Part shown: one piece after another, positions 24,047 to 34,331 of the stretch
Position numbering within the stretch: position 1 is the stretch's first letter
Layout: each line of letters starts with the position of its first letter
Assembly (NCBI GenBank): GCA_964653235.1
Contig: CAZZCP010000002.1
Location: forward strand, 1-64,000
From: CAZZCP01 sp964653235
GTDB lineage: Bacteria; Bdellovibrionota; Bdellovibrionia; Bdellovibrionales; UBA840
Direction of reading: 5' to 3'
Length of the DNA: 64,000 nt
Notes under the pieces: model-generated
Seen by the model: the letters and a program-made list of their open reading frames with translations, nothing else
Database searches by the model: none
What the model was told of the DNA's origin: nothing
Translations under genes and position numbers: made by a program

Positions 24047-24708
24047 GGCAACTGCTCTCCATTTGCATGCCAAAAAGTTCCGGCATTGTCTAAGTTGGTG
24101 GCTTCAATTTTTTCTACTATCTTTTGAGCTGCATGATCGGGGGTATCATTGCCCGAAAAATGAGTCATACCTGTTTTGATGTATCCAGGATGAACCAAAC
24201 AAAGTGCGATGCCTCTTTCGCGCAAATCGATAGAAAGGCTTTTAGATGCTGCATTGAGTGCAGCTTTTGACATTCGATAGCCGTAAGAGCCGCCAGAGTT
24301 ATTGTCTGCCATTGAACCCATGCGCGATGTAATCATCACGACCTTTGCATTTTCAGCCATTTGATCTTGCATGAGAACGCTTAGATAAACTGGTGCAATT
24401 GAATTGAGCGCAATCATTCTTTCAACTTCTTGAACCGGAAAATGTTCAAGATTGCTATCTACCAACATACCGGCATTGTTGATAAGTAAGTGGATCTTTG
24501 TGGAGGAAAGTTCTTTTGAAATGCGCTCTAGGCTTGTTGTATCGGTTAAATCAATCCCATCAAAAACCCGCAAAAAACCTATATCTTGCATTTCGGGGCT
24601 CTGTTTTCGGCAAATACCGATCAAATCATAGCCTTTTTGCTTTAAGATCTTACAAATTTCTAATCCTATTCCTCGATTGCAGCCTGTTACTAGGGCTGTA
24701 TTAGCCAT
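24040..24708 (-). CDS. Short-chain dehydrogenase/reductase (SDR)
   Basis: 222-aa classical SDR. TGCNRGIG at 8-15 binds NAD(P), NNAG near 78 is structural, and SYGYRMSK supplies the catalytic Tyr-xxx-Lys with an upstream Ser in ITSRMGS. The HPGYIKTGM motif is usual after the active site. The overall look resembles C-factor (CsgA)-like SDRs of myxobacteria and relatives, but such a role cannot be told from sequence. It is co-transcribed with the downstream HAD phosphatase. A strong CAGGAGG ribosome-binding site precedes the ATG. Confidence 0.88.
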   Translation of the reverse strand: MANTALVTGCNRGIGLEICKILKQKGYDLIGICRKQSPEMQDIGFLRVFDGIDLTDTTSLERISKELSSTKIHLLINNAGMLVDSNLEHFPVQEVERMIALNSIAPVYLSVLMQDQMAENAKVVMITSRMGSMADNNSGGSYGYRMSKAALNAASKSLSIDLRERGIALCLVHPGYIKTGMTHFSGNDTPDHAAQKIVEKIEATNLDNAGTFWHANGEQLPW

Positions 24709-24839
24709 AATTTCCTCCTGAAGAGAGCTTAAGTTTAAGTTTTGTATATTCCTATAATGATTTCAAGGCTTAGAACTAGAAATAGGATCAACTGGTAAAA
24801 TGCGGCATAATATTCATCAATTCTTTACAGGGGAAGAAC

Positions 24840-27733
24840 TTGAATGGGACGGATTTTAAGAGATTTATTATAGCCATTTTGACCAACATTTTGATTTTTC
24901 AAAGTGCATGTGGTCCTCGGTCTTCTTCCTCTCCTGCTCCAGGTGGCAGCTCATCTGAAAATCCCTATATCCGAGAGCTTGAAAACGAATTTGGCAAAGA
25001 TCTCATCTCTGAACTTATTCCTGAATTGAGAAGGGCTCACACGAACTCAAGAACTCTCGATCTTCTGATGCAGGAGTATGAACAGGATGCTCTTTTAAGA
25101 GAAGATATTGATCTGATTCTAAAATCTTCCTACGAGAGAGAAGAAATCTTAGATCGAATCACCTATAGACAAAGAACTGAAAATGTCGAAGATCGCTACC
25201 CACTCTTGGTGGCAAGGGTGGCGCTTGAATCAGCAGTAGATCATCTAATGCAATGGGCTCTTTTGACAGACAATCCAAAAATTGAAGAATCTTTGGGGTA
25301 TCAGAGAGAAGTTTTTGGCAATGAAATGAATCGCTATGAGGACGATCGCAAAGTCAAAAAAGTAGTGCCCTTAGCCAGAATCAAAAACTACTTTCCTGGT
25401 CTTTATAAAAAAATCCAGGCTCATGATCAGTATGCAGAGAATATCCCTCGCGATCTCTACTCTTATACAATGGCAGAATCACTGATTTTGCCAGCACAAA
25501 ACTTGGTCACTATACAAGCTGAAATCGATCGAGTAGAGCCTCAACTTTTAAGTTCTCTTGAATACCTACGTGAACTGAGTAAAGAAGTAGAAGGTCTTGA
25601 AGAGAATGATCCCTATTATGCAGAAAAAATGCATGAGCTTGATAGCGTTGTTGCAGAATTTCAAGAATTATCAGAACGATTGCAAGTCTTAAAAGTCAGT
25701 CAATCACAGATTTTATCGAATCAATCTTACTTTTCAGTGCTTTTGCAAGAGGTTGATGGACAGCCCTTTTACACTATAGTTGCAGAAAAAGATAGAAGTC
25801 CTGAATCTGTTCTTGAAATTCAAAACTTGCTCTACTCTCAATCTCTCTACTTTGTTGAACTTGCTTTAGACTATATTGCAACCTTGACCTTAGCTAGCCA
25901 AAGAGCTCTAGCACCGCTGGCATTGATACGTCAAAAAACTCTCGAGTATCTCAGTGAGATGGATCGAAAAAAATATGGTGCTACTATTGTTGATTTACGC
26001 ACATTGATTGATGAAAAATTGGGTCACTATATTGGCAATGAACATAGCTATAAAGACTTTGAAGAACTAATGGAGAGAATGAGATCAGATCTTACTGCTG
26101 AACAAAAACGCTATGCACTTAAGAAGTTTTTAAAGTCTGATCTCTATGCTTCTTACAGTGATGAAGATAAACAAGAAGTTGCTTTAATGCTAAGTAAAAT
26201 TAGAGCTGGAATAGGAGAGTCTTTAACAGAAAGCTATGTTGTAGTTGATAAAGACTGGTCTTTTGATACAGGTTTTGACCTCGATATGATTCAATTTGGT
26301 GATTTGACCTATTCTGATATGGGTTTAATGATTCTTACAAGTCTATCGAGTAGTTTACTGATTCGCCAAATACCCTCTGTTCAAAAAGACTTAAACGAGC
26401 GTCGAGTTACGCGCGATAGAATAATTGCTCACCAAGAAGCAAAAGAAAAAAAATTGGATGAAGCTTATGCAGAAGCAAAAAGAAAAGATTTAAATCAAGA
26501 GGAGCGTAATAAGCTAGTAAAGAAGATTAAGAAATACACGCCTAGAAGTGCCTTTCGTATCAGTGAGATTAAAAAAATACCCAAAAACTTTGCGCTTCGT
26601 GGATTAAGATCAAGTACATGGGCTTGGCTTGCAACTACTATAGCTATTGACTTAAGTTATGTTGCTTATAGTACTTACAAAACCTATCAATATAGAGTTT
26701 TTGCTCGTGAGCTTTTAAAAGCATCGAGTTTAGTTGGGGGACTTCCTTATACGGAAGCAATCTACTCAGAGCATTTTGATGATTCAGATCTTTATTTTAC
26801 AGCTTTCACACAAGCTACACTTGGATTTTTATTTGGAAATTTTGCTTTCTTTAATGCCTCCGTAAAAGGAGTTTTTCGCCTGAAAGTATTTAACTCTGTT
26901 AGTAAAGCCCAAGGGGGTAGTAATTTCTTTTTCAAAAATTTTGTGCAAAACTTTAATTTAAAATACTTAGCAAGCTCTGTTCGAGTTGCGATGAGAAACT
27001 TTAATCCCAAAAATATAAAATTCAAATCAAGTGATATTCGTGTGCTTTTTTATATGGTTTTTAGTACTTTAGCAGCACTNNNNNNNNNNCAACGAGTAGG
27101 GGATATGGCCTAGATTTTATAAGCTTTTTGGCTGAAGATGAAATGGGACTCGTTAACTTTTTATCTTTTGTTTTTGTTGATTTACTCTTGGCAGTAGCCG
27201 CAGAGGGCTCAAGAATGACAGTGAGTATGCTTCAAGGAGCGATAGTAGGTTTTGTTGCTGTTATAGCCAGCTATGGTGTCGCGAAAGGGAATATTGATAT
27301 TTCAAATTATGAGCCATGGAGAATTGCATGGGAGATGGCAATGATAGGTATGATATCAACTACCAAGTATCGTTTTATTTACAAAAATCCATCTGTATAC
27401 ATGAAAAGTTACTTTGTGAAACAAAATCTAATTAAACAAACAGCTTTAGCTGGACTAATTGGTAGCACAACAGTTGCCGTACTGGCAGGAATTGACTCAA
27501 GCATTGGCGCTATTACCTTTGTAGAGGGTACTTTGATAGCTCAACATTTTTACGCTGAGGATTGGGATTCTCAAGAGAATTACATAGCGAAAGTCTTGCT
27601 CGAATATATTAAAAGAGCCAGATACAATAAGAAAGACTTTCAAAAGAAAGACCTACAAGATATTTTGATAGAGCTGCGAAAGTGGAATCAACTTTTAGAG
27701 GCAAAGATCAAGGCTTACGAACAAGCTGCCTAG
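24840..27733 (+). CDS. Large lipoprotein with coiled-coil and polytopic membrane C-terminus (split by assembly gap)
   Basis: The frame opens at TTG 24840 after AGGGGAAGAAC, encodes a lipoprotein signal ending FQSAC (Cys24) and runs to a 10-N gap at 27080-27089. Beyond the gap the matching frame continues (TSRGYGLDFISFLAEDEMG...) to 27733, so the apparent stop at 27113 is an artefact of the gap length. The product is about 965 aa. It has a helical exported domain with a coiled coil around 225-290, a hydrophobic segment near 500, one near 600, and at least three more after the gap (FLSFVFVDLLLAVAA, GAIVGFVAVIASYGVA, LAGLIGSTTVAVLAG). No family is recognised. The lipobox and the polytopic C-terminus are an odd combination, so the topology is uncertain. 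Confidence 0.65.
27080..27089. other. Assembly gap (10 N) inside a gene
   Basis: The frame upstream and the frame downstream are both long and open but out of phase across the 10 Ns, so the true gap length differs from 10 modulo 3. Confidence 0.85.
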
Positions 27734-27825
27734 GCAAGTTTTTCCCCAACTAGAGAAAAGTAAAAAAAATAACTCTATCTATGCAAATACTGTCTGTATT
27801 TACCAGACTGTTTTAAAATATCTAT

Positions 27826-28437
27826 ATGATATTCAAAACTTATGCAGTTTTATTTAGTATTTTTCTAAGTCTTTCATGTCTTGCAGATAAGAAAAGATTT
27901 GCCAATTCAGATGAGAATTTTACCAAAGCGGAGATCAATCGACTTAGAGATATTGTGGTAAATACCAAGACTCAGGTACAAATGTTTCAGCAGATGGTTG
28001 ATGTAGAGGGCATAACCACCAAGTATCCAGAGATAAAATTTCAGTTTGAGAATCGTTTAAGTAGTCGCTATCGAATTTTTACAATCGAATATTTTGTTGA
28101 TGGTTTAAGAGTCTATTTTTATCAAAGTGCCATTGCGAAAAATAAGCCGAATGAAAAAGATGAAAAGCCGAAAGATTTTGTAAGTAGTATATCTCCAGGA
28201 AAGCATAAAATCAAAACTGTTGTAACCTATATAGGTAATGATTCGGGAGTATTCTCTTACTTGGCGGAGTACAAGGTTCGAATGAGTGAGAGTCAAGATA
28301 TTAAAGTGATACGCGGCACAGATGTTTTTGTTGATGTCTTTACCTATGAAGAGGGAAACATTTTATCAAGTTTTCGAGAGAAAGCAAAATTAGGTTTAAA
28401 AGTGGCAGGTACCAGAAGGGGACCCGCTTCAAAATAA
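27826..28437 (+). CDS. Exported beta-rich protein, first gene of the TPR/barrel operon
   Basis: 203 aa with a signal peptide (MIFKTYAVLFSIFLSLSCLAD), a short coiled-coil segment (about 30-62), then a beta-sandwich-like domain with ISPGKHKIKTVVTYIGNDSGVFSYLAEYKVRM around 120-155. I have a loose memory of similar GEH..V..YxGxxxGVFSYLxxY proteins in Myxococcota encoded beside TPR proteins, but cannot verify it. Function unknown. It is 24 nt upstream of the next gene, which has a strong ribosome-binding site. Confidence 0.6.
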   Translation: MIFKTYAVLFSIFLSLSCLADKKRFANSDENFTKAEINRLRDIVVNTKTQVQMFQQMVDVEGITTKYPEIKFQFENRLSSRYRIFTIEYFVDGLRVYFYQSAIAKNKPNEKDEKPKDFVSSISPGKHKIKTVVTYIGNDSGVFSYLAEYKVRMSESQDIKVIRGTDVFVDVFTYEEGNILSSFREKAKLGLKVAGTRRGPASK

Positions 28438-28461
28438 TCTGACCATTTGACAGGAGGTTAA

Positions 28462-29808
28462 GTGAGTCAGAAGTTTAGAGCTCTATTATTTATCACTATA
28501 TTTTCGATACTTTTCGAAACGAATTCTTATGCTCAAAATTCACCATTAATAGAATCCTACCTCTTAGACGCAGTTGGAAGTACACAGCAAGCCGACTACT
28601 ATAGAGCCATTAAGATTTTGCATTTTGTTCGTTTGAAAGATCCAAAATACTTTTATGAAAAAGGATTAACAAGTTTTATTGAATCCGCAGGACAATTGTA
28701 CAGCCGAGAACTTTTTCATAAGCTTTGCACCTTATTTACAAAAAAAGCTCCAACCTTGTATCGATCTAGCATGCGGTATCAATGTGGAAGATTTAGTTTT
28801 GGTCAGCAAGAGTATAAAAAATCAATTGCTTACTTACAAGGTATCAAAAAGAAAAGTAAAGAATTTTACTATGCTCAAATCTTAATTGCCAGCAATCACT
28901 TAGGTTTAGAAAATCCAGAAGCTTGCATAGATATATTAAAAAACACTGAAAAAGAAAACTATAAAATGAAAGAGCTTTATGATCTCTTTTTACTCACTAA
29001 AGCAAGATGTAATATCAAAAAGATGGACTATGAAAAGGCCATTGAAAATTATCAGATTATAACCTCAGATTCTGAGTATTATTTTACTGGTCTTGAAGAA
29101 ATTTCTTGGGTTTACTTTAAATTAAGAGACCGTCAAAATTCAGAGAAACTTCTAAATGTTATCGCATCATCATTTGAAAGCATAGACGAAAGCACAGATA
29201 TTGAAGAGCTGAGTATAACACCTGCAGAATATTTTCGATCAAAGTATCTCAGAGCTTACCTTGATATAGTCTTGGTTCAGAGCTCAACTTTAAACAAGAG
29301 ATTCATTTTGCTAGAAGAGGAAGTAAAAAAGTTTCAAGCCAAAGAGTTTCCAAAAAGAAAACTGATTAAAAAAAGTTTTAAAGAGCTTGAGGATTCCTAT
29401 TTAAATTACGAAAGTTTATCGACATTGACATCTGCGACGGGTCAGATTTTATTTGCGATCAATGATTGGGCCGACTCCTATCAATCTCAGAACTTAGAAA
29501 ATAGTTTACGCTGGCATATTGCTCTTCAAAATGAAATTACAAGATTTGATCAACCCAAGAATATTAAATACATAACAAGCTTAAAGAAATTAAGAAGTTA
29601 CAATTTTAGTCTACTGAAGAATTATCTAGCTACATACTATGACTTTGCCTATCGTTTGGTTGGAACTCTCGGTGTTAAATCTCTTGCAGCAAATAAAGAA
29701 CTAGAATGGATTCGAAAAACAAAAGGCATTCGAAGTTTAGATGAGGCAACCAGTCAGTTTAAAAGCAATGAAAGAAGACTTGCAGAGGCTTTAGGAGATA
29801 CTCAATGA
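28462..29808 (+). CDS. Periplasmic TPR-type repeat protein
   Basis: 448 aa from GTG 28462 behind the strong AGGAGGT site. A signal peptide (FRALLFITIFSILFETNSYAQ) is followed by helix-turn-helix repeats of TPR type (QADYYRAIKILHFVRLKDPKYFYEKG, YEKAIENYQIITSDSEYYFTGLEEISWVYFKLRDRQNSEKLL) over about 30-260, then a long helical C-terminal half. TPR proteins scaffold protein assemblies. It overlaps the next gene by 4 nt. In operon order (exported beta-rich protein, two TPR proteins, small exported proteins, outer-membrane barrel) it resembles the outer-membrane and periplasmic part of myxobacterial gliding (Glt) loci; this is a layout argument only. Confidence 0.65.
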   Translation: MSQKFRALLFITIFSILFETNSYAQNSPLIESYLLDAVGSTQQADYYRAIKILHFVRLKDPKYFYEKGLTSFIESAGQLYSRELFHKLCTLFTKKAPTLYRSSMRYQCGRFSFGQQEYKKSIAYLQGIKKKSKEFYYAQILIASNHLGLENPEACIDILKNTEKENYKMKELYDLFLLTKARCNIKKMDYEKAIENYQIITSDSEYYFTGLEEISWVYFKLRDRQNSEKLLNVIASSFESIDESTDIEELSITPAEYFRSKYLRAYLDIVLVQSSTLNKRFILLEEEVKKFQAKEFPKRKLIKKSFKELEDSYLNYESLSTLTSATGQILFAINDWADSYQSQNLENSLRWHIALQNEITRFDQPKNIKYITSLKKLRSYNFSLLKNYLATYYDFAYRLVGTLGVKSLAANKELEWIRKTKGIRSLDEATSQFKSNERRLAEALGDTQ

Positions 29809-32800
29809 AATATCTCATGCTATTTGTCCCCTTTCTTGTTTTTGCAAAAAACTCTGAATGGCATAAATTGCATCAATCTGCTCGGGAGCATTACTATACT
29901 CATCATCAAGACTACGTAAATGAAGCTCAACAGACTTTAGTTAAGTGGCGATCTCTTCGTGGCATTTTGATAAATGAAAAATTTCAAACTAGTATCAGTG
30001 ATTTAGAAAAAAAATTAATTCAAGCCAATAAAGAAATTATTCAAGTTGTAGAAAAAGAACAAAAGAAGTCTTATGACAGAATCTATTTGGATGATGCCAC
30101 ATTAATGCGTTTGGCTCAACTCTACTTTGAACGATCGAACAATCAATTGACTAGTAAGATGAATCGCTACAATGCAAAGATGAAAGATTATTTAGCGGGT
30201 AAAATAAATAAAGCTCCCAAATTACCTGAGCCAAACTATAAAGATAGTCTTAATACTGCCTCAAGATTACTGCGTAGCTTTCCGAATAGCCCTTTTGCCG
30301 ATCAGGCAGAATATCTTTTGTCATATATTTATGAAGAAACAGGTGAATTTTCTAAAGCTAAAGCAATCTACGAATTCTTTTTAAAGAGGTACCCATATTC
30401 AAAATTTCGAGATGAGGTTTCATGGCGTCTTGCCGAATTAAAATTTGAATTTGGTCAAACTAAAGATGCAAGAAAAATTTATCTTGAACTTTCAAAAAAG
30501 CTTGGCTCTCGCTTTGAATTAAAGTCTCTCTATAAATTGGGAGCCTCTTTATATCAAGACAAGCTCTATAAGTGGTCTGCGAAAATGTTTCGGAGATTAT
30601 TTACTCGTTTAGAAAATTCTCTTTTGATCGGCAAAGAGGCGCAAACACTCTATGATGAATCTCTAGAATATCTTGGTCTATTGCAAGAAAAGGGGGTCGA
30701 TATAAAACTTGCTCCTGAAATAAAAGCAAAGGCTGCAAAAAAGCTGATTCAAGTCTTAGAGAGAAACAATCGTTTCGAAGAATCAAGAAAGCTTGCTTTT
30801 CGCTTTATACAAAAAAATCCAATGTCCCCATTTGTTCCCGAATTCTACGCTTTGGCTATTGAGAGCCTGGTGCAAGATGCAAAACTCCGAGAGGCAGAGA
30901 AGGCAAGACAGCTATTGTTTCAATCATTTTTCACTTCTAAAGCCTGGTGGAAAAAGAATAAAAATAATTTTCAATCCTATTTTGCTGCACAAGATTTACT
31001 CGAAAAGCAAATATTAGAGAGCGCAAGATACAAAGCAGATCTCTTTTACCAAAAAAAGAATAAGAGGCAATTTGCAATGGCAGAGTCTCACTATAGAAAA
31101 TTTCTCAAAGAATACTTTTATAGTCCTAGAGCCAATGAAGGGCGATATGAACTTGGCTTACTATACTATTTTAATAATAATTATAAACTGGCCAATCAAT
31201 ACCTTTTACAAGCCCTAGAGATAGAGACAAAACCACAAGTACGTGATGAGATTTCCTATTCATTTTTATTAAGTGTTCTAAAAGAGAATCAGATCTCCTT
31301 AGCCTCACAATCAAATCTTCGTGAACTACGTGAGAAAGATGGAAAGTTAGCTTCACAAAAAGAATTGGCAGGAAAAGCAAAAATATTTGAAAATGCAGCT
31401 CAAATCTATTTAAAAAACTCTAAGAATAGTTTTCGCATGGCGCAAGTCACTTATAGATTGGCACAATTGTACTTTGTGCATAATCAATTTCAAGCTGCAG
31501 AAGATATTATCAATCAGATGCTTCTTGATACACAAGTTTCTGATATTCGTAGGATTTCAGCACTTCAGCTAAAGTCTGAAATTGCAAATATTCAAGGAGA
31601 CTATCAAAAGCTTGCAAGAATCAATCAAGAAGTGATTGAGATGAGTCCAAGTGGAGATTACTTGGCTATTGCTGATTCGGTTTTAGAGTTAGGTGTGAAG
31701 CAATTGAAAACAGCTCAACAACTTGAAACAGCATCTCAGTTTAGGGCTTCTGCGAATTTATACAAAGAGTATGCTTTATTGGAAGGGAAGATAAAGTACC
31801 AAGATTATGCATTGTTAAAAGCTGCCCAGATTTATTGGCAGGCAAATCAATATAAAGATTCGCTAGCTTTGATTCCGAAGCTTGAAAAGACAAAGTACAA
31901 GGCTCAGGCGCAATACCTAAAAGCAGTAAACTACCTAGATCTTTTACAAAGAGACAAAGCTCAGGTTGAGTATGAGACTTTTCTTAAACGCTTTCCAAGA
32001 GATGATTTGGTACCACAAGTTTTACTTTCTCTATCTAAGATCTTTGCAGTAAAAGAAGACTTTATGCAAGCTGCAAAGATACTTTTAAGGTATCATAAAT
32101 ATGTAAAGACAGATTTTATTCTCTATCAGGTTGCCGACTATTATTATAAAGCCAATAACCAAAAAGAGATGAATAAGGTACTGAATCTTTACGAAAAGTC
32201 ATATCCACAGGGAAAAATACAAGCTGATGGTCTGCGCGCTCAGTTTTTCTGGAAGAACAAAAAAATGAATGCAGCTAATAAGATATGCAGCCTGATTCAG
32301 CAGAATTTCGCAAGTAGTAAATCGAATACTGCAAATGCAGAAAAAAGTTTTCTATTTTGTCATTATTATAATTTTATAGCTAAGTTAAAAGAGAAAAAAT
32401 ATTCCAATCCACAAGAGGCAAAACAAGAGCTAGAATTACTTAGAAGCAAAGGTCAATATGAGCTTTATGCTAAAGCCCTAAATGATCTTGGAGAATATAT
32501 TGAAGCTTTTTCCGGTTCGGAGAAAGCCTTAGAATATTATGAAGAAGCCTGGTCATCTGCGAATCAAAAATTAATTATCGATCAGGCAAAAAGAGCATCT
32601 AATAATCTTACTAAAGCAGGGGTATTAAAAATCAATCGAGACCAATTTATAAATTGGAATCTCTATAGATCTGAGTTGGTGGATTGGCAAGATAATAAGA
32701 CTGTGAAGAACTGGTCTTCTGCTTTGGTAGACTGTAAAGAAAAGCAATCTAAAAAATGTGCAGAGAAATTTCAAAAAATTTATGAAGAAACGAAAGATAG

Positions 32801-33614
32801 CAATGCTCTTCTTAATAGAATCAAGAACAATTTAATTAGTTCTGAGGATGATCTTCTTTTTAGTGACTTCAAACTTTGGGCAGAAAAAAACAATTGGTTT
32901 GCTGATAGCATTAGTTTGGCAGTTCTATTAGGATTTGAAGAGATCGTGCCTCAAAATAGACTTCGTAAACACTTTCAAGAAATTAATGGTACGGCACATC
33001 TTGCCCTTTTGGCTCAAGCAAAAAGATTAATGGATAGGCAGAAATACACTTTAGCAAAAAACCTGATACTGAAAGCGATTGAGAAAAATTCTGAATTTTC
33101 ACCTTCATATGCACAGCTTGCTATACTTAACTTTTCTCAAGAAAAGCTTCAAGAAAGCAGAAGAGTGTTGAATCAAGCACTGAAGAATACTCAAAATAAT
33201 CCTGCAATTGTATCTATTTACAGAATGATAGATGCTTCACCTCTAGATGAATCGATAGAATCGAAAGATCTTCGAATCGATTATGCATTGGCAATCCAAA
33301 GTTTGAACTCGAACGATAGAGAAAGTTTTTCGAAATATCTAAGTAGATTAGAAAACTATGAAGTTTTGCAGACAGAGCTTCAAATGATATCTCATATCTA
33401 TTTTAATAGTAAACGTCCACCATATGAAAATAAAATCTCAAAGAGCTCTCAACTTGCTCTTATTGCTAGTTACCTTGAATATTCAAATAGTCATGATAAG
33501 GCGCTGGCACTTTTAAGACAATCAAAACAAATGGGTAATTTAAGTCCAAGTTTAAATGATTTAAATCGAATCTATGAAAAAAGAAATATTGCCTCAGAGA
33601 AGGAGAACAAATGA
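29805..33614 (+). CDS. Very large periplasmic TPR protein
   Basis: 1269 aa with a signal peptide (MKYLMLFVPFLVFAK) and an array of TPR-like repeats along nearly the whole length (for example SPFADQAEYLLSYIYEETGEFSKAKAIYEFFLKRYPYSKFRDEVSWRLAELKFEFGQTKDARKIY in pieces around 165-230, again at 425-480 and 680-780). It resembles the large TPR scaffold proteins found in gliding-motility clusters of myxobacteria, though no VWA or other marker domain is visible, so the assignment is not firm. The ATG overlaps the previous stop by 4 nt, and the stop overlaps the next ATG by 4 nt, so the whole set is translationally coupled. Confidence 0.7.
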   Translation: MKYLMLFVPFLVFAKNSEWHKLHQSAREHYYTHHQDYVNEAQQTLVKWRSLRGILINEKFQTSISDLEKKLIQANKEIIQVVEKEQKKSYDRIYLDDATLMRLAQLYFERSNNQLTSKMNRYNAKMKDYLAGKINKAPKLPEPNYKDSLNTASRLLRSFPNSPFADQAEYLLSYIYEETGEFSKAKAIYEFFLKRYPYSKFRDEVSWRLAELKFEFGQTKDARKIYLELSKKLGSRFELKSLYKLGASLYQDKLYKWSAKMFRRLFTRLENSLLIGKEAQTLYDESLEYLGLLQEKGVDIKLAPEIKAKAAKKLIQVLERNNRFEESRKLAFRFIQKNPMSPFVPEFYALAIESLVQDAKLREAEKARQLLFQSFFTSKAWWKKNKNNFQSYFAAQDLLEKQILESARYKADLFYQKKNKRQFAMAESHYRKFLKEYFYSPRANEGRYELGLLYYFNNNYKLANQYLLQALEIETKPQVRDEISYSFLLSVLKENQISLASQSNLRELREKDGKLASQKELAGKAKIFENAAQIYLKNSKNSFRMAQVTYRLAQLYFVHNQFQAAEDIINQMLLDTQVSDIRRISALQLKSEIANIQGDYQKLARINQEVIEMSPSGDYLAIADSVLELGVKQLKTAQQLETASQFRASANLYKEYALLEGKIKYQDYALLKAAQIYWQANQYKDSLALIPKLEKTKYKAQAQYLKAVNYLDLLQRDKAQVEYETFLKRFPRDDLVPQVLLSLSKIFAVKEDFMQAAKILLRYHKYVKTDFILYQVADYYYKANNQKEMNKVLNLYEKSYPQGKIQADGLRAQFFWKNKKMNAANKICSLIQQNFASSKSNTANAEKSFLFCHYYNFIAKLKEKKYSNPQEAKQELELLRSKGQYELYAKALNDLGEYIEAFSGSEKALEYYEEAWSSANQKLIIDQAKRASNNLTKAGVLKINRDQFINWNLYRSELVDWQDNKTVKNWSSALVDCKEKQSKKCAEKFQKIYEETKDSNALLNRIKNNLISSEDDLLFSDFKLWAEKNNWFADSISLAVLLGFEEIVPQNRLRKHFQEINGTAHLALLAQAKRLMDRQKYTLAKNLILKAIEKNSEFSPSYAQLAILNFSQEKLQESRRVLNQALKNTQNNPAIVSIYRMIDASPLDESIESKDLRIDYALAIQSLNSNDRESFSKYLSRLENYEVLQTELQMISHIYFNSKRPPYENKISKSSQLALIASYLEYSNSHDKALALLRQSKQMGNLSPSLNDLNRIYEKRNIASEKENK

Positions 33615-33820
33615 AGATTATATTTATTTTATTATTTTGTTTGTCACTCGCCGCAAAAGAAAAAAAAGAAAAAAATGATTACTATAAAAAGGTTCCTAAA
33701 TCTTTATTTTTGATTAAAAAAGCAAAAATAGGATCTGAAGTGGGAGAACCAATACTGAACATATTTGATAGACAACGGAGAGCCATCATCAATGACAAGA
33801 AACTTTATTCCCCTCAGTAG
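33611..33820 (+). CDS. Small exported basic protein
   Basis: 69 aa with a short signal peptide (MKIIFILLFCLSLAAK) and a Lys-rich remainder. It is coupled to both neighbours (4-nt overlap upstream, 29-nt overlap downstream), which supports real expression despite its size. No family is recognised. Confidence 0.5.
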   Translation: MKIIFILLFCLSLAAKEKKEKNDYYKKVPKSLFLIKKAKIGSEVGEPILNIFDRQRRAIINDKKLYSPQ

Positions 33821-34331
33821 TATATTTCTTTTATTGTTTTCGATACCCGTAATAGCACTTGATTTTCGTTCAGAGGAAGATCGAAAAATTGTAATTGCTG
33901 TTTTGAATTCTTTTTCAAGAAAATGCGGTTATGTATCTTCAATTGAAGGTGCCATAGTAGAGAGATTAGAAGCTAAATTTCGTCAAGCAAGTGCGGATCA
34001 AAACGAAGGAGCTCTTGATTGCTACTCAAGAGAGATTACGAAAATTTCTTCCAGTCATTTTGTATATTCAAAAATGTGTAAAGAACTTACTCAAGAGGGT
34101 TTGCCTGCTCGTGAAGAATCATTGATGCGTCTTTTTGTTAGTACCTTTCAGTATGGTAAAGGCATTCGAATTGGTCATAGTATTTTAAATGAGTGCCTAA
34201 AAGAGAAAGAAAAAGAAAAGTATTTGGTTGAGTTAAATGTTGGTCGAATTGAATCAGATTATTTGAGTAGTCGAATTGAAAAAATCAAATCAAGGGGACT
34301 ATTTATTAGAAATAGGACTGACTTTAGATGA
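33792..34331 (+). CDS. Exported helical protein of unknown function
   Basis: 179 aa from ATG 33792, which gives a good signal peptide (MTRNFIPLSSIFLLLFSIPVIA). The mature protein has four cysteines and amphipathic helices; no family is recognised. The 4-nt overlap with the barrel gene and the 29-nt overlap with the small gene upstream place it in the coupled TPR/barrel operon, so it is probably a periplasmic part of the same assembly. Confidence 0.55.
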   Translation: MTRNFIPLSSIFLLLFSIPVIALDFRSEEDRKIVIAVLNSFSRKCGYVSSIEGAIVERLEAKFRQASADQNEGALDCYSREITKISSSHFVYSKMCKELTQEGLPAREESLMRLFVSTFQYGKGIRIGHSILNECLKEKEKEKYLVELNVGRIESDYLSSRIEKIKSRGLFIRNRTDFR

